NCBI RefSeq assembly: GCF_003340475.1
Contig: NZ_QBKA01000002.1
Location: 567,501-631,500, forward strand
Direction: 5' to 3'
Origin: Alteripontixanthobacter maritimus
Lineage (GTDB): Bacteria > Pseudomonadota > Alphaproteobacteria > Sphingomonadales > Sphingomonadaceae
DNA length: 64,000 nucleotides
Shown: positions 17,581 to 26,137 of the stretch, in pieces
How positions within the stretch are numbered: the stretch's first letter is position 1
Layout of the letters: every line of letters starts with the position of its first letter
The notes under the pieces: model-generated
What the model saw: only the letters and a program-made list of their open reading frames with translations
What the model was told of the DNA's origin: nothing
The model's database searches: none
Translations under genes and position numbers: made by a program

Positions 17581-17600
17581 AACTAGCGCGATGTCTAGTT
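17581..17600. promoter_or_regulatory. Inverted repeat AACTAG-N8-CTAGTT, candidate operator
   Basis: A perfect six-base inverted repeat with an eight-base spacer sits between the divergent starts of the paralogue 2 gene (17516) and the small gene at 17615, 15 bases before the latter's start. A third TCTAGT copy lies near 17,543. The spacing suits binding of a dimeric regulator or a transposase subunit. Confidence 0.35.
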
Positions 17601-17614
17601 TTAGGAGCGTGAAA

Positions 17615-17902
17615 ATGTTGGCTCGTTTGTCTGGTGCAAGAATGATGTCGTCCGCTTCAGAAAGCTCACCTCGGAGCCTGAGGGTCACCGAGCAGCGTCT
17701 GATTGCATCTGGGGGCAGGGCGATTGAGACGAATGGCCTCAGCGAGAATGGTGCGACCCTGGCTCCCGAAGAACGCGAAGTCCTCCTCGACATCATCGCA
17801 TGGCTTTCCACCGAATGCTGGGATGATCCAGCGATGGACCGGGCGACGGTCTATTCTCTTGTCCGTCAGCTCAACGCGAGGAGCCTTCGTTATGGATCGT
17901 GA
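17615..17902 (+). CDS. Small unknown protein upstream of tnsA
   Basis: A 95-residue product of unknown family. The C-terminal half (LAPEEREVLLDIIAWLSTE and RATVYSLVRQLNARS) looks like two amphipathic helices, while the N-terminal part is Ser/Arg-rich. The start is supported by AGGAG seven bases before ATG 17615; the earlier ATG at 17591 lies inside the palindrome. Its position between the TnsB-like gene and tnsA suggests a regulator or accessory factor of the element. Confidence 0.45.
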   Translation: MLARLSGARMMSSASESSPRSLRVTEQRLIASGGRAIETNGLSENGATLAPEEREVLLDIIAWLSTECWDDPAMDRATVYSLVRQLNARSLRYGS

Positions 17903-18163
17903 TCATTCCGATTACCTCGACATTCGAGACCGTCGCTCCACGAAGGAGAGTGAAATCACAAAGGACGCCAAAACGATTGGCGAAGAACCGATCGACGCTA
18001 ATGGGCGGGCCGACCGAGATCAGATCGCCAACACTCGCTGCGTCCGACATCTGCGTGATCGCCACATTCGCCTTGCACGCTCGGTCGGCCGGGCCCCGGC
18101 GTGGCGGCCTCGCGCGTATCCGGGTGTCCAGCATGCCAGGCCAAGCGGATCTTGAGACAGCCG

Positions 18164-19000
18164 ATGATGTCTTCTCCCGCCACCCGCCCAGATAGGATCC
18201 ATATACCACTGTCTCAAAAGGCAGTGCGCGGGCTCGAGCTGGATCAAGAGCTTCGCGATAGCTCAATTGCTCCCGACCGCTCTCTCCTCGTCTCGGAAAT
18301 GGAGGGCACGCTGCGGTGCGACGAACGCGTCGTCAGCATGGGAGAGATGATCGTGGAACACAATGGTGGGTCACTGCGGACTTTCTCAGGTAACCGAGCG
18401 CACGAAAATGGATGGTGGCCAAGCTTCAAGCAGAGGCGCCTTCAGCACTGGGAGGGCGAGACGCAACGCCAGGCTCTGATGGCGCTCGAATGCGATTTTT
18501 CAGTCGAGTGGGCGCAAAGCGAACCGTGTCTCGTGCGTTTCCCGATCGGCGATGAATGGTTCGAATGGTATGCCGATATCCAAGTCAGTCGGTTCAATGC
18601 CCCTGATGAGTTGTGGGAAATCAAGAAGGATGAGCGGCAGCTCGAAGATCCGCGCTACCGCCTCAAGCTCGCGGGCGTGCGTGAGATCTGTCGGCGGATC
18701 GGCTGGCGTTTCCGGCTGGTGATGGCAGACGAGATCGCCATCAATCGACACCACTGCGACAATGTCGAACTCTTTGCCTCGCGTCGGTTCGTAAGCATTG
18801 GTCCGGAGCACATGCGACGGTTCGAGGACTTCGCACTGCGAAACGGAACACAGACCACCTACGGCGAACTCGCGAACATCATCGAACCGAACTGCCCCGC
18901 GCGCGGCGCGGCCATCATCCAGGGCCTTACGGTTCGTCGCCGGGTCGAGATCGACCTGCGCGAATTCCTGACCAACCGCACCCCCTTGAAGATGCATTAG
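18164..19000 (+). CDS. tnsA: TnsA-like transposon endonuclease
   Basis: The product of about 278 residues has the PD-(D/E)XK core of TnsA. It contains WEGETQRQALMALE with the first acid, YADIQVSR with the Asp, and LWEIKKDE with the E-x-K pair, followed by YRLKLAGVREICRRIGWRF, the helix and strand that close the TnsA nuclease domain. TnsA cuts the 5' strands at transposon ends so that the element leaves its donor completely. The start is ambiguous between 18164 and 18167 (MM). Tnp genes follow in order: a 57-codon fragment, tnsB, tnsC and tniQ. Residues after 190 form the C-terminal domain expected to touch TnsC. Confidence 0.8.
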   Translation: MMSSPATRPDRIHIPLSQKAVRGLELDQELRDSSIAPDRSLLVSEMEGTLRCDERVVSMGEMIVEHNGGSLRTFSGNRAHENGWWPSFKQRRLQHWEGETQRQALMALECDFSVEWAQSEPCLVRFPIGDEWFEWYADIQVSRFNAPDELWEIKKDERQLEDPRYRLKLAGVREICRRIGWRFRLVMADEIAINRHHCDNVELFASRRFVSIGPEHMRRFEDFALRNGTQTTYGELANIIEPNCPARGAAIIQGLTVRRRVEIDLREFLTNRTPLKMH

Positions 19001-19012
19001 AGAAGAGAAGAG

Positions 19013-19186
19013 ATGAAGCATGCCGCGCACTGCGAAAGGGACCGGTCAGTCCAGCCCGTGATCACGGTCACGAAGATTAGGCCGAATGTCCTGGTCCTCG
19101 ATAACGGAAGGCATCCTCGCAGGCCGCATCTCACGGTCGCAGTGGATACCTGGTCCCGCAAGATTGTCGGATACCAGCTCGAATGA
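19013..19186 (+). CDS. 57-residue TnsB RNase H-core fragment (probable relic)
   Basis: A short frame with a purine-rich leader (AGAAGAGAAGAG) between tnsA and tnsB. It encodes PNVLVLDNGRHPRRPHLTVA followed by VDTWSRKIVGYQLE, which is the first catalytic strand and hairpin of a DDE transposase (compare the sequence around D290 to D318 of the TnsB downstream). A one-base shift at the end would continue SSNDLRISAEAAVSITK, which resembles the next helix of such proteins, before another stop. It is probably the remnant of a second transposase; a functional micro-protein cannot be excluded. Confidence 0.4.
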   Translation: MKHAAHCERDRSVQPVITVTKIRPNVLVLDNGRHPRRPHLTVAVDTWSRKIVGYQLE

Positions 19187-19337
19187 CCTGCGTATCTCCG
19201 CCGAAGCGGCGGTGAGCATCACGAAATAGGGAGAACACGAGGGTCTCCCCTTCCGGGATCGCAGGCCCGGCATAACCGGGACCGTGCCTGCGGTTGGCCG
19301 AAGGCCAGCGCACGTCCTCTTCAGAAGGAGAAGACGA

Positions 19338-21677
19338 ATGTCCAGCATCCCCATGAACAGCCAGCTTCCGCCTTACAACCTCCCGGTAGGCACGATCATT
19401 AATATCGACGGACGTCCGCATCAGAAGCCGACGCGACCCATCCCCGGTCGTCTCGCCATGCTCGACTGCCATACCGGTCAGCCCTTTTTGGTTCCCGATG
19501 CAAAGGTCGGCACTGCCCTCCCTACCGAGGACCATTACGACGATCTCCTGCGCGAAGGGCGTCTGGAGATTGTTCTGCCGGAGAACATGGTCACGTCGCG
19601 CGCACTGGCCGCGAAAGCCGAATGGGATATGACCGATCTCGAGGCGATCGACCCAGGTATCCGCAAGACGATTACGCAGGTGACGCTGCTCGACGAGAAC
19701 GGCGTGAAGAACGGGGTCGGCGCGATCGAAAAGGCGCTCAAGACGCTCTGGACCCCCAAGTTGTGCGAAAAATTCGGCAATCACGATCTGCCAGCAACAA
19801 TCAAACGCTGGCGTGCCGAGCGGGGAGAGCCGGGAAATCGGCCGCCGCATCTGCTCGTGCGTCTCGGAGGCAAGGTGCCCCGTTCGCCGCATGACGATGA
19901 CGTGCCGCTCGAAATCCGGATGAAGCACGCGCTCGAACGTAAGTCGTCTCGTGGTCCGATGACTGTCATCTACGCGAGAGCGGCCACGGAACTGAAGGAG
20001 GTCAACGAGGGGAAGTCGGCGCTCTATCCCAAGCCGGAGAAGCCCTATCCGATCTTCAGTTACGACACCTTCCGGCGGGACTGCATCAAGTTGGAAGGTT
20101 CCGAGACCGTAAAGGCCGCGGATGGCGAGAAGGCCATGGAAAACACCATGCGTGGTGGTGGCAGGCCGCTCACGGCCGGTCGCATCCTCGAGAAAGTGAT
20201 CATCGATCATACCCGGCTCGATGCTTTCCTCATCGTTGATCCGGAGCGCGACATTGTGGGAGGGCGCCCGTGGATTACGTTCGCGTTCGACGTTCACAGC
20301 CGCGCCATCCTCGCATGGGTCATCACTTTCCGGCCGCCGAGCTACTGGACAGTCTGCGAAACCCTGCGCCGGATGAACCTCCCCAAGAAGCCGCCCCCGG
20401 CCGATGCGGAGCGTTACCCGATCCTGAAGCGGATCTGCGGAAAGCCGGGAGAGCTGATACTAGACAATGCCGCTGAATTCACCGGGCATGGCCTCGAGGA
20501 TGCAGCTAAGAGCGGCTCGTTCTCGGTCCGTTTCTGCTCGGTGAGGCGTCCGCGCTACCGGGCCATCGGTGAGCGGGGCATTAAGACCATCCAGGAGAAG
20601 ATGCTGGAGAACCTGCCCGGACATTCGATGACCATCGACTATAACCGGCGCACGGAACACGATGGCGAGGAACTGGCCATCGCGACACCGAACGAGATGG
20701 AAGCGCTCGCGAACAAGGCGATCGCCGAATATCACACCGAACCGCACGATGGCATCAATGACCAGCAGCCGGCGCTCGTCTTTCAGCGATCGGCCAATAA
20801 GCACGGCATCGATGTGATGGGTGATGTGCGTCGCTTCACTCTCGAGACCTACGATTCCAAGCTCAACGTCAAGGTGACCAAGAGCGGCGTTCGGATCTTC
20901 GACGGACTGCGCTACTATTCTCAAGAGGGTTGCGCACGTCTGATCGACAACAATCTCCGCTTCGAACCCCGCCGCCAGGCACGGGTGGACGCGGTCGTCC
21001 ACACGAAGATCAAATTCGATCCCGAGAATATCGCCGTCATCCATGCGTGGGACAAAACCACGCGGAGCTACGTCGAGCTGAGATGCCAGGATGAGACCTA
21101 CGCGGACGGCATGCCGCTCTGGTTCCACAAAGACCTGGTGGAGCTCGCAAAGCGCGAGGCCACCGCTCCGGCGGAATCGACCGCGCCCAAGCGCTCGAAG
21201 AAGAAGCAGGACGACGCTGAAAGCTCGGAAAGCGAAACCGGTCTGCGTCGTCTGTCCGAAATGAACGCGGAAGTTGCGCCTCGCGGCTTCAACACCGAAG
21301 CCGAGCGGCTCGCCGCCCGTGCGCGGCGGATCGAGGCCATCCGCGCCATCGCACCGGGCGCTCGTGCCAGGGAACGGCAGACGCTGGCGCAGCTCTACGA
21401 TATCCCGCGCGTGCGGGCCATCACCGGTAACCTCGTCAGCCTGGACACCGACTATTCGAAGACCGTCACCACCGACGACTTTATCTCGCACGACGTGTCA
21501 GCGCTGACCAACCTCGACGCAGAGATCCTCGCAGACAGGCCGGACAAGTCCGGGCTGCCGAAGCAGCGGAAAGCTCGTCATGATCGTCGCAGGTCGGGGC
21601 AGGGCAATGCGCGCCAGGAATCCTCGCGGCAGGATCGGAGTGCTTCGCCCAATCGCCGTCGCCGGGCTCGCGGCTGA
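19338..21677 (+). CDS. tnsB: TnsB-like DDE transposase
   Basis: The 779-residue product is a Mu/TnsB-family integrase-fold transposase. The acidic triad can be read as D290 (IIDHT), D376 (LILDNAAEF) and E412 (AIGERGIK), with 86 and 36 residue spacings close to those of Tn7 TnsB. The first core segment continues RPWITFAFDVHSRAILAW. A Mu-type C-terminal beta-barrel follows around residues 490 to 600, and the C-terminal tail is long and highly basic (QESSRQDRSASPNRRRRARG), likely binding TnsC or DNA. The start at 19338 is fixed by an AAGGAG ribosome site seven bases upstream. TnsB binds transposon ends and joins 3' ends to the target. Confidence 0.88.
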   Translation: MSSIPMNSQLPPYNLPVGTIINIDGRPHQKPTRPIPGRLAMLDCHTGQPFLVPDAKVGTALPTEDHYDDLLREGRLEIVLPENMVTSRALAAKAEWDMTDLEAIDPGIRKTITQVTLLDENGVKNGVGAIEKALKTLWTPKLCEKFGNHDLPATIKRWRAERGEPGNRPPHLLVRLGGKVPRSPHDDDVPLEIRMKHALERKSSRGPMTVIYARAATELKEVNEGKSALYPKPEKPYPIFSYDTFRRDCIKLEGSETVKAADGEKAMENTMRGGGRPLTAGRILEKVIIDHTRLDAFLIVDPERDIVGGRPWITFAFDVHSRAILAWVITFRPPSYWTVCETLRRMNLPKKPPPADAERYPILKRICGKPGELILDNAAEFTGHGLEDAAKSGSFSVRFCSVRRPRYRAIGERGIKTIQEKMLENLPGHSMTIDYNRRTEHDGEELAIATPNEMEALANKAIAEYHTEPHDGINDQQPALVFQRSANKHGIDVMGDVRRFTLETYDSKLNVKVTKSGVRIFDGLRYYSQEGCARLIDNNLRFEPRRQARVDAVVHTKIKFDPENIAVIHAWDKTTRSYVELRCQDETYADGMPLWFHKDLVELAKREATAPAESTAPKRSKKKQDDAESSESETGLRRLSEMNAEVAPRGFNTEAERLAARARRIEAIRAIAPGARARERQTLAQLYDIPRVRAITGNLVSLDTDYSKTVTTDDFISHDVSALTNLDAEILADRPDKSGLPKQRKARHDRRRSGQGNARQESSRQDRSASPNRRRRARG

Positions 21678-21719
21678 ACCCTTACCCCGCCCGCGCAAGC
21701 GGGCGGGGTCTACCAGGAC

Positions 21720-22796
21720 ATGACCATGACCAAAGACACAAATGAAGACTACAGGGACGATCCGGACCACGACGAGGACGCCATTGCGGACACCGCGTCG
21801 AGGGGCGCCGACAGGGACGCCAGATCAAAACTGCACAAGCTGATAGCGATACGTCGTCTCGCAGTTCGCTCTATCCACCTTCCGTTTGCCGCGCAGCTCG
21901 ATCTAGAAGACGCGCTTGACGAGGCATTGTGCGGCGCGGTCGAACTACGGGATGCTGGCCTCCAGCAAGCGATAGTGCCGATCCTCAATGTTAGCTTTTC
22001 AGGCAAGAGTTCGGGAGCAAAGCATTACGTTCGGAAAAAACTGGCAAGCCTGGAAGCGGGACCCGGGACCGTTCCTGTCGTTTACACCAAAGTCGATACG
22101 GATGGCACCGTCGGCTCGCTGGCTGCAGATATCCTCCGAGGCTGCGGTGCGAAACGTCCGTATAGTCTTTCCGGAGAAAAGCGCTGGGATCGTGCGAGGC
22201 AGACCATTCGAAGCAAGGGTGTCTGCCTTCTCATCCTTGACGAATTCCAGCGCACAGGTCGTCGTCCAACGATCAGTCCTGTAATCGCCGGGAAGATTCT
22301 CGACATAGTTGATGAAGGTGATTGCGCCTGCGCCCTCCTAGGCAAAACCGAAGCCGAACAGGTTTTCGCATCCTGCGCTGACCTCGAAAACAGGCTGGAC
22401 GCGCCAGTCAGGATGCCGAGCCTCAACTGGCTCACTGACAGCGTTGAATTTATGGAGTTTGCTGATGCCTTCGACCAAGCACTGGTCGATGCTGACATTA
22501 CGGACATTAAATCCGGCTTCGGCGACGAAGAGACAGCTCAACTGCTGCTCGAAGCTTCCAACGGACTCATTGGCCAGTTCAGCCGTATCATAGAGACGGC
22601 TGTCATTGCTATCACCCGCGAGGGACAAAGGATCATCACCCGACAGGATTTGTCGGATGCCGTAGATGACTGGGCCGTTGCGAACAGGCGCATTGGGTAT
22701 AACCCTTTCTCAAAAAACGGAGACGATGAGTCCGCTGACCAGGACACACCGGGATTTGCGAGTTCTAAGGCCGTAGACGACGAGGGCGAGCACTGA
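21720..22796 (+). CDS. tnsC: TnsC-like AAA+ ATPase transposition regulator
   Basis: The 358-residue protein is an AAA+ ATPase of the TniB/TnsC family. The P-loop is NVSFSGKSSG (90 to 99, K96), unusual in that the first glycine of GxxxxGKS is Asn; Walker B is LLILDEFQ (D174, E175). A sensor and arginine region follows, ending with helical C-terminal segments and an acidic tail. TnsC links the target selector TniQ to the transposase and controls immunity to repeat insertion. The gene starts 42 bases after tnsB, and its stop codon overlaps the tniQ start as TGATG. Confidence 0.85.
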   Translation: MTMTKDTNEDYRDDPDHDEDAIADTASRGADRDARSKLHKLIAIRRLAVRSIHLPFAAQLDLEDALDEALCGAVELRDAGLQQAIVPILNVSFSGKSSGAKHYVRKKLASLEAGPGTVPVVYTKVDTDGTVGSLAADILRGCGAKRPYSLSGEKRWDRARQTIRSKGVCLLILDEFQRTGRRPTISPVIAGKILDIVDEGDCACALLGKTEAEQVFASCADLENRLDAPVRMPSLNWLTDSVEFMEFADAFDQALVDADITDIKSGFGDEETAQLLLEASNGLIGQFSRIIETAVIAITREGQRIITRQDLSDAVDDWAVANRRIGYNPFSKNGDDESADQDTPGFASSKAVDDEGEH

Positions 22797-24655
22797 TGTC
22801 GTCCAACTTCGGCGACGAAGAGTTTCGCTTCTACAAAGACGAGTCTTTCAACGGTGCGGTAGCGCGTTGGGCAGCGAGCGCATGGATCGAGCGGATGCTT
22901 GACGTCACTCGCGTAGCCGGCGTCGAATGGGGACATGTCCAGACTGCAGCTGCGGCAGAGGAGAAGGATATCCGCGCCCTAGCGGCGGAGATGGAAGTCG
23001 ATCCCAAAGAATTGCTCATGCGAGCCATGCCGAACATCGGGCCAGGCGTCGGAAACCGCCGCTTCACGATGATCAACGGATTGATCCTCCCAACAACCTT
23101 GATCGAGAAAAAACGTCGCCGGTTCGCACCCGCATCGCTTCGAACCGCATCCTATCACCGAGCGCTTTGGAATATCCGCCTGTTTCCCTGCTGCCTCGAG
23201 ACCGGTCAGATGCTCATTGATCACTGCGGGAATGCGGAATGTCCCGGCGGAGACCTGGGATGGAGGCACACTCTCGGGATCGAAACTTGTGAGTTCTGCA
23301 TCGCCGATCTAACACATTCGAAGTCATCGAAAATTCCGTCCGATCTTCTCGCGCAGCTGCGTCCCATCGCGAACCTCTTTAGCCCGGAGAAGCGTGGCGA
23401 AGCTCTTTCCTCGCTTCCCATCGCGATTGCAGAGGACGAGGGTCAGGTGGCAATCGATCTCCTACTTCGCCTTCTGCCTGTAGCCAATCCATCGCTTTGG
23501 CCTTTTCGATACCGTCTCCACCAAGCAAATCCGCTGGAGCTTGCAAAAGCTGTGGCCACAAGCTGGCGTATCATGAAAGCTTGGCCCGACGGATTTTCAA
23601 ATTTCGTTGTGACAAAGGTTGCGGAACGGGCGGGAAGGCATCGAGACGGCAACCGAGGAGAGACGAGCCGTTTCTTAAAGACGGGTCATTCAAACGACGT
23701 CTCTGAAAAAATCACCAGGATTATCGGCGATCTCCGCAACCAGTTCGATCTGAAAGGGGAAAAAGCGGAAGGCATCGCCAAGGCTATCCTTCCGATAAAA
23801 AGAGTCGCCAAGATTCTTGGGATCGGAACTTCCGAAGTCGCACAATTGCGCCGCGATGGGATCATAAGCGTCAAACTCGTCCTCGACGACCAAGGCAGAC
23901 TTCAGCCGATGTTTGACCGGCACGAAATCGAGGCAATAGCGAAGGACATAGCTTCGCGTTTGGGCATTGATTCTCTCGCGTGGAAACTGGGGATCTCGCG
24001 CAACGGCGTCGAGCAATTGGTTGAGCTGGGGCATCTCGAACTGCTCCACCATCCCTTCTTCCTGGCGAGGTATGGTATTCCACAAACCACAAACGCATCG
24101 AGAGATGAGTTACTCGATCTTCTCGACCAAGCCGCCGTTCTCATAACAGACGACGGGCTTATTCCCCTGTTCACGGCCGTTAAAGTGATCGGGGGACGTG
24201 TTAAGCCGTGGGGCGCGATCTTCAGTATGCTGATCAGTGGCTCCCTTCCATTCCGGATCAAGGCAGGCTCGCAGGCACTGGTTCGACGTATCCTTGTCAG
24301 GAAGCGTGATCTGTCGATGATCGAAGGGTTGAAAACGACGAAAATCCCAGTGCCCAAGGTTGCGCCATCGCAACTGATCTCCAAGGCTGACGCGAGCGAG
24401 ATACTCAATATCGGTCCCAGAGAGGTGACAGACATCTTCGCGGATGTTCCAACCCAAAAAGGGCAGCGCGCCAAGTCTCTACCAATTCAGCGTGTTCTCG
24501 AGCTTGGCAGACGACACATTACCTCGGCTGAACTTGGCTTGCGACGAAACGTCAGCGTCCACAAAGCCTATGAGGACGCATTGGTTTCCGGTGTCCCCTA
24601 TCTGGGCCCGGCCGGCTTCTGCCGGCAAACCGCAGTTGCAAAGTTTCTGCGATAA
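22796..24655 (+). CDS. tniQ: TniQ/TnsD-like target-selection protein
   Basis: The 619-residue protein carries TniQ features. An N-terminal region contains WNIRLFPCCLETGQ followed by HCGNAEC-x(n)-LGWRHTLGIETCEFC, a zinc-binding array typical of TniQ/TnsD. Several helix-turn-helix-like segments occur later (for example VAKILGIGTSEVAQLRRDG and ISKADASEILNIGPREV), consistent with sequence-specific DNA binding. TnsD-type proteins of this length usually recognise a fixed chromosomal site, as Tn7 TnsD binds glmS. Here the gene lies immediately next to a NUDIX gene in the chromosome, so the 3' part of that gene is the candidate target. Translation is coupled to tnsC. Confidence 0.8.
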   Translation: MSSNFGDEEFRFYKDESFNGAVARWAASAWIERMLDVTRVAGVEWGHVQTAAAAEEKDIRALAAEMEVDPKELLMRAMPNIGPGVGNRRFTMINGLILPTTLIEKKRRRFAPASLRTASYHRALWNIRLFPCCLETGQMLIDHCGNAECPGGDLGWRHTLGIETCEFCIADLTHSKSSKIPSDLLAQLRPIANLFSPEKRGEALSSLPIAIAEDEGQVAIDLLLRLLPVANPSLWPFRYRLHQANPLELAKAVATSWRIMKAWPDGFSNFVVTKVAERAGRHRDGNRGETSRFLKTGHSNDVSEKITRIIGDLRNQFDLKGEKAEGIAKAILPIKRVAKILGIGTSEVAQLRRDGIISVKLVLDDQGRLQPMFDRHEIEAIAKDIASRLGIDSLAWKLGISRNGVEQLVELGHLELLHHPFFLARYGIPQTTNASRDELLDLLDQAAVLITDDGLIPLFTAVKVIGGRVKPWGAIFSMLISGSLPFRIKAGSQALVRRILVRKRDLSMIEGLKTTKIPVPKVAPSQLISKADASEILNIGPREVTDIFADVPTQKGQRAKSLPIQRVLELGRRHITSAELGLRRNVSVHKAYEDALVSGVPYLGPAGFCRQTAVAKFLR

Positions 24656-24731
24656 TTCAGATTTTATGACGTTTCCGACGGGTCTCCGGCTCGGGTGGGA
24701 CGTGCCACGCTTGAAAACTTGTAGGTGCAGA

Positions 24732-24832
24732 GGTTGCGAATTCGCGCCCCGATAGGTGCACGCTTCTGCAACTCACCCGATTGCAAATCTACGATCATCC
24801 TGGATCGGGGCGCATTTCTAATGCAACCGCAC
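24732..24832. repeat. Inverted repeats, candidate right end of the Tn7-like element
   Basis: GGTTGC...GCGCCCCGAT (24732-24753) is repeated in inverse orientation as ATCGGGGCGC...GCAACC (24804-24828), each with a perfect ten-base core. GTTGC/TTGCA motifs recur between them (24766-24772, 24781-24785). Read from the right, the sequence begins TGTGCGG at 24832, matching the TGT...ACA ends of Tn7-like elements. This fits TnsB binding sites, but no matching left end was seen; a hairpin or terminator is the alternative. Confidence 0.4.
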
Positions 24833-24891
24833 ATCGTTCTATCGTGGTAATCATGTACCTACGGGGCTGTTCTCTGCTGTGTCGGGGAGCG

Positions 24892-25683
24892 CTATTCGCG
24901 GCGGGCGCTGTCGATCCGTTCGCCGGTCACTGGATAGCCCGCATCATTCGCAATCCGGATCCACCGCGCACCGTGTTCTTCGGTCTGGAACGGGATGATG
25001 GTGCGTACGGGAATCGCTTCAGCCTGCGCGCGTGCGGCACTGAAATTGGGGAATTGCGCAAGGCGTTCCAGATTCCGTCTGGTTGGATAAATTATGTCGA
25101 TGTCGCCGCGATCTGCTGCTTCCAGCGCGCCTGCTGCGGTAGTCCAGAAAAGCCGCGTGTTTTCCGTTTCATCGACCGTCAGATCGACAGCGCCGGTACC
25201 CAGATCGTGAAGGTAGAAGCGTGTGTCGAACACCCGGGAAAGCTTCTCGTTCTTGGGAAACCAGCGCGCGAACGGCACCACGGTGTCAAGCTGCGCCGTC
25301 CATCCCATCGCGTCCAGTACCGGTGCCAGCGCACCGCAAGATAACGCCATGGCGCGCGCCTTAGATGCCTGCGATGCGGAAACGGGCTCCTTCATTCCGA
25401 TCGCAAGTCCGGTTTCCTCCAAAGTTTCGCGTATGGCCGCAATTCGGTGCGCAGCTTCGTCACGGTCGAGATCGTGGCCTAGGTTGTCCGCCAATGCGTA
25501 ATCCGCCGGATCGACACGGCCGCCGGGAAACACGGTGGCTCCTCCTGCGAAACGTAGTTGTCTGGACCGTATCACCATCAGGATTTCGGGCGGGCCGGGC
25601 TGCGCTGCGTTGCGAAACACCACTACGGTTGCGGCAGGAATTCCCGCCGCGTTGACGGTCTGATCGTCCGGAATATCTGCCAT
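24892..25683 (-). CDS. NUDIX hydrolase
   Basis: The 263-residue protein has a Nudix fold of the NUDT19-like kind, in which a long insertion splits the Nudix box. GGATVFPGGRVDPAD is followed, some 25 residues later, by AAIRETLEETGL, giving the RE-x2-EE-x-G metal-binding residues. Such enzymes hydrolyse CoA derivatives or nucleotide sugars; the substrate is not readable here. The start follows MADIPDDQ. It is the first core-genome gene to the right of the Tn7-like element, with its 3' end facing the element, as glmS does for Tn7. Confidence 0.8.
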   Translation of the reverse strand: MADIPDDQTVNAAGIPAATVVVFRNAAQPGPPEILMVIRSRQLRFAGGATVFPGGRVDPADYALADNLGHDLDRDEAAHRIAAIRETLEETGLAIGMKEPVSASQASKARAMALSCGALAPVLDAMGWTAQLDTVVPFARWFPKNEKLSRVFDTRFYLHDLGTGAVDLTVDETENTRLFWTTAAGALEAADRGDIDIIYPTRRNLERLAQFPNFSAARAQAEAIPVRTIIPFQTEEHGARWIRIANDAGYPVTGERIDSARRE

Positions 25684-26137
25684 TATCCTACCGTGCAGAG
25701 AGCCGCGCCTTTTGCCAAGCGGTATGATGGGATCGAGGTCGTGTCGGATCGGTTTACAGTTCTGCAGCTAATTAACGCACGTTAACCATCGTATTCCCCG
25801 CAATCATGCCGATCACCAAAACTGGCACGGGAAATGCATCATGTCTGGCACCCGAAAGTCTTCTTAAAGAGGCGCGCCATCCTGGTCTCCCCCGGCGCAC
25901 CTCCCCGACGAAAGAAAAGCCCGCTTCCCACTACCCGGGGATGCGGGTTTTTCGCTTCTTGGTATCTTGTGATTCCTGAGCCGTATTGATGCGAGCGCAG
26001 ATATTTCAAAAACGTTCGTAGATACGAGTGCAGGTTATCGTTAGACAACCGCCACTAGATCGCGTCGCTTTGAGGAACTTCCTGGGTCCATATGAAGGGC
26101 CAAGCAGGCGCAAAGGTCGGCGCCTGCAGGACCGGAA
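25684..26137. other. Intergenic region with two hairpins
   Basis: No gene is supported over these 450 bases. Two short open frames, one per strand, overlap the hairpin at 25,915 and resemble nothing. A perfect eight-base hairpin GCAGGCGC/GCGCCTGC (26104-26127) follows the grxD stop codon but lacks a T-run. The left part should hold the NUDIX gene promoter. Confidence 0.5.
25915..25952. terminator. Bidirectional rho-independent terminator
   Basis: AAAAGCCCGC pairs with GCGGGTTTTT around an inner TCCC/GGGA stem. Runs of A on the left and T on the right allow termination from either side; it probably ends the minus-strand DUF1476-bolA-grxD transcript. Confidence 0.6.

Larger units (their letters stand above)
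15350..24832. mobile_element. Tn7-like transposon, transposition module
   Basis: The block holds tnsA, tnsB, tnsC and tniQ homologues in the usual order on the plus strand, with two TnsB-like accessory genes before them and a candidate right end just after tniQ. Such elements move by TnsA/TnsB cut-and-paste, with TnsC and TniQ choosing the target. No left end was found in the window, so the true element may extend left and include the defence genes from position 1; the start given here is only that of the first transposon-related gene. Confidence 0.6.

Noticed and set aside
17871-18266. Minus-strand frame of 131 codons before tnsA, and a plus-strand frame from 17892 to 18155
   Set aside because: They overlap each other and the start of tnsA, lack good ribosome sites, and resemble nothing; one could be real but I cannot choose.
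20460-21491. Minus-strand frame of 343 codons inside tnsB
   Set aside because: Lies opposite the tnsB catalytic region, which has a clear DDE triad; no similarity of its own.
24732-24832. Inverted repeat after tniQ as a simple terminator
   Set aside because: The arms are 50 bases apart and no T-run follows, so transposase binding sites are the better reading, though not proven.
25806-26048. Short frames on both strands between the NUDIX gene and grxD
   Set aside because: They run through a strong bidirectional terminator and show no family resemblance.
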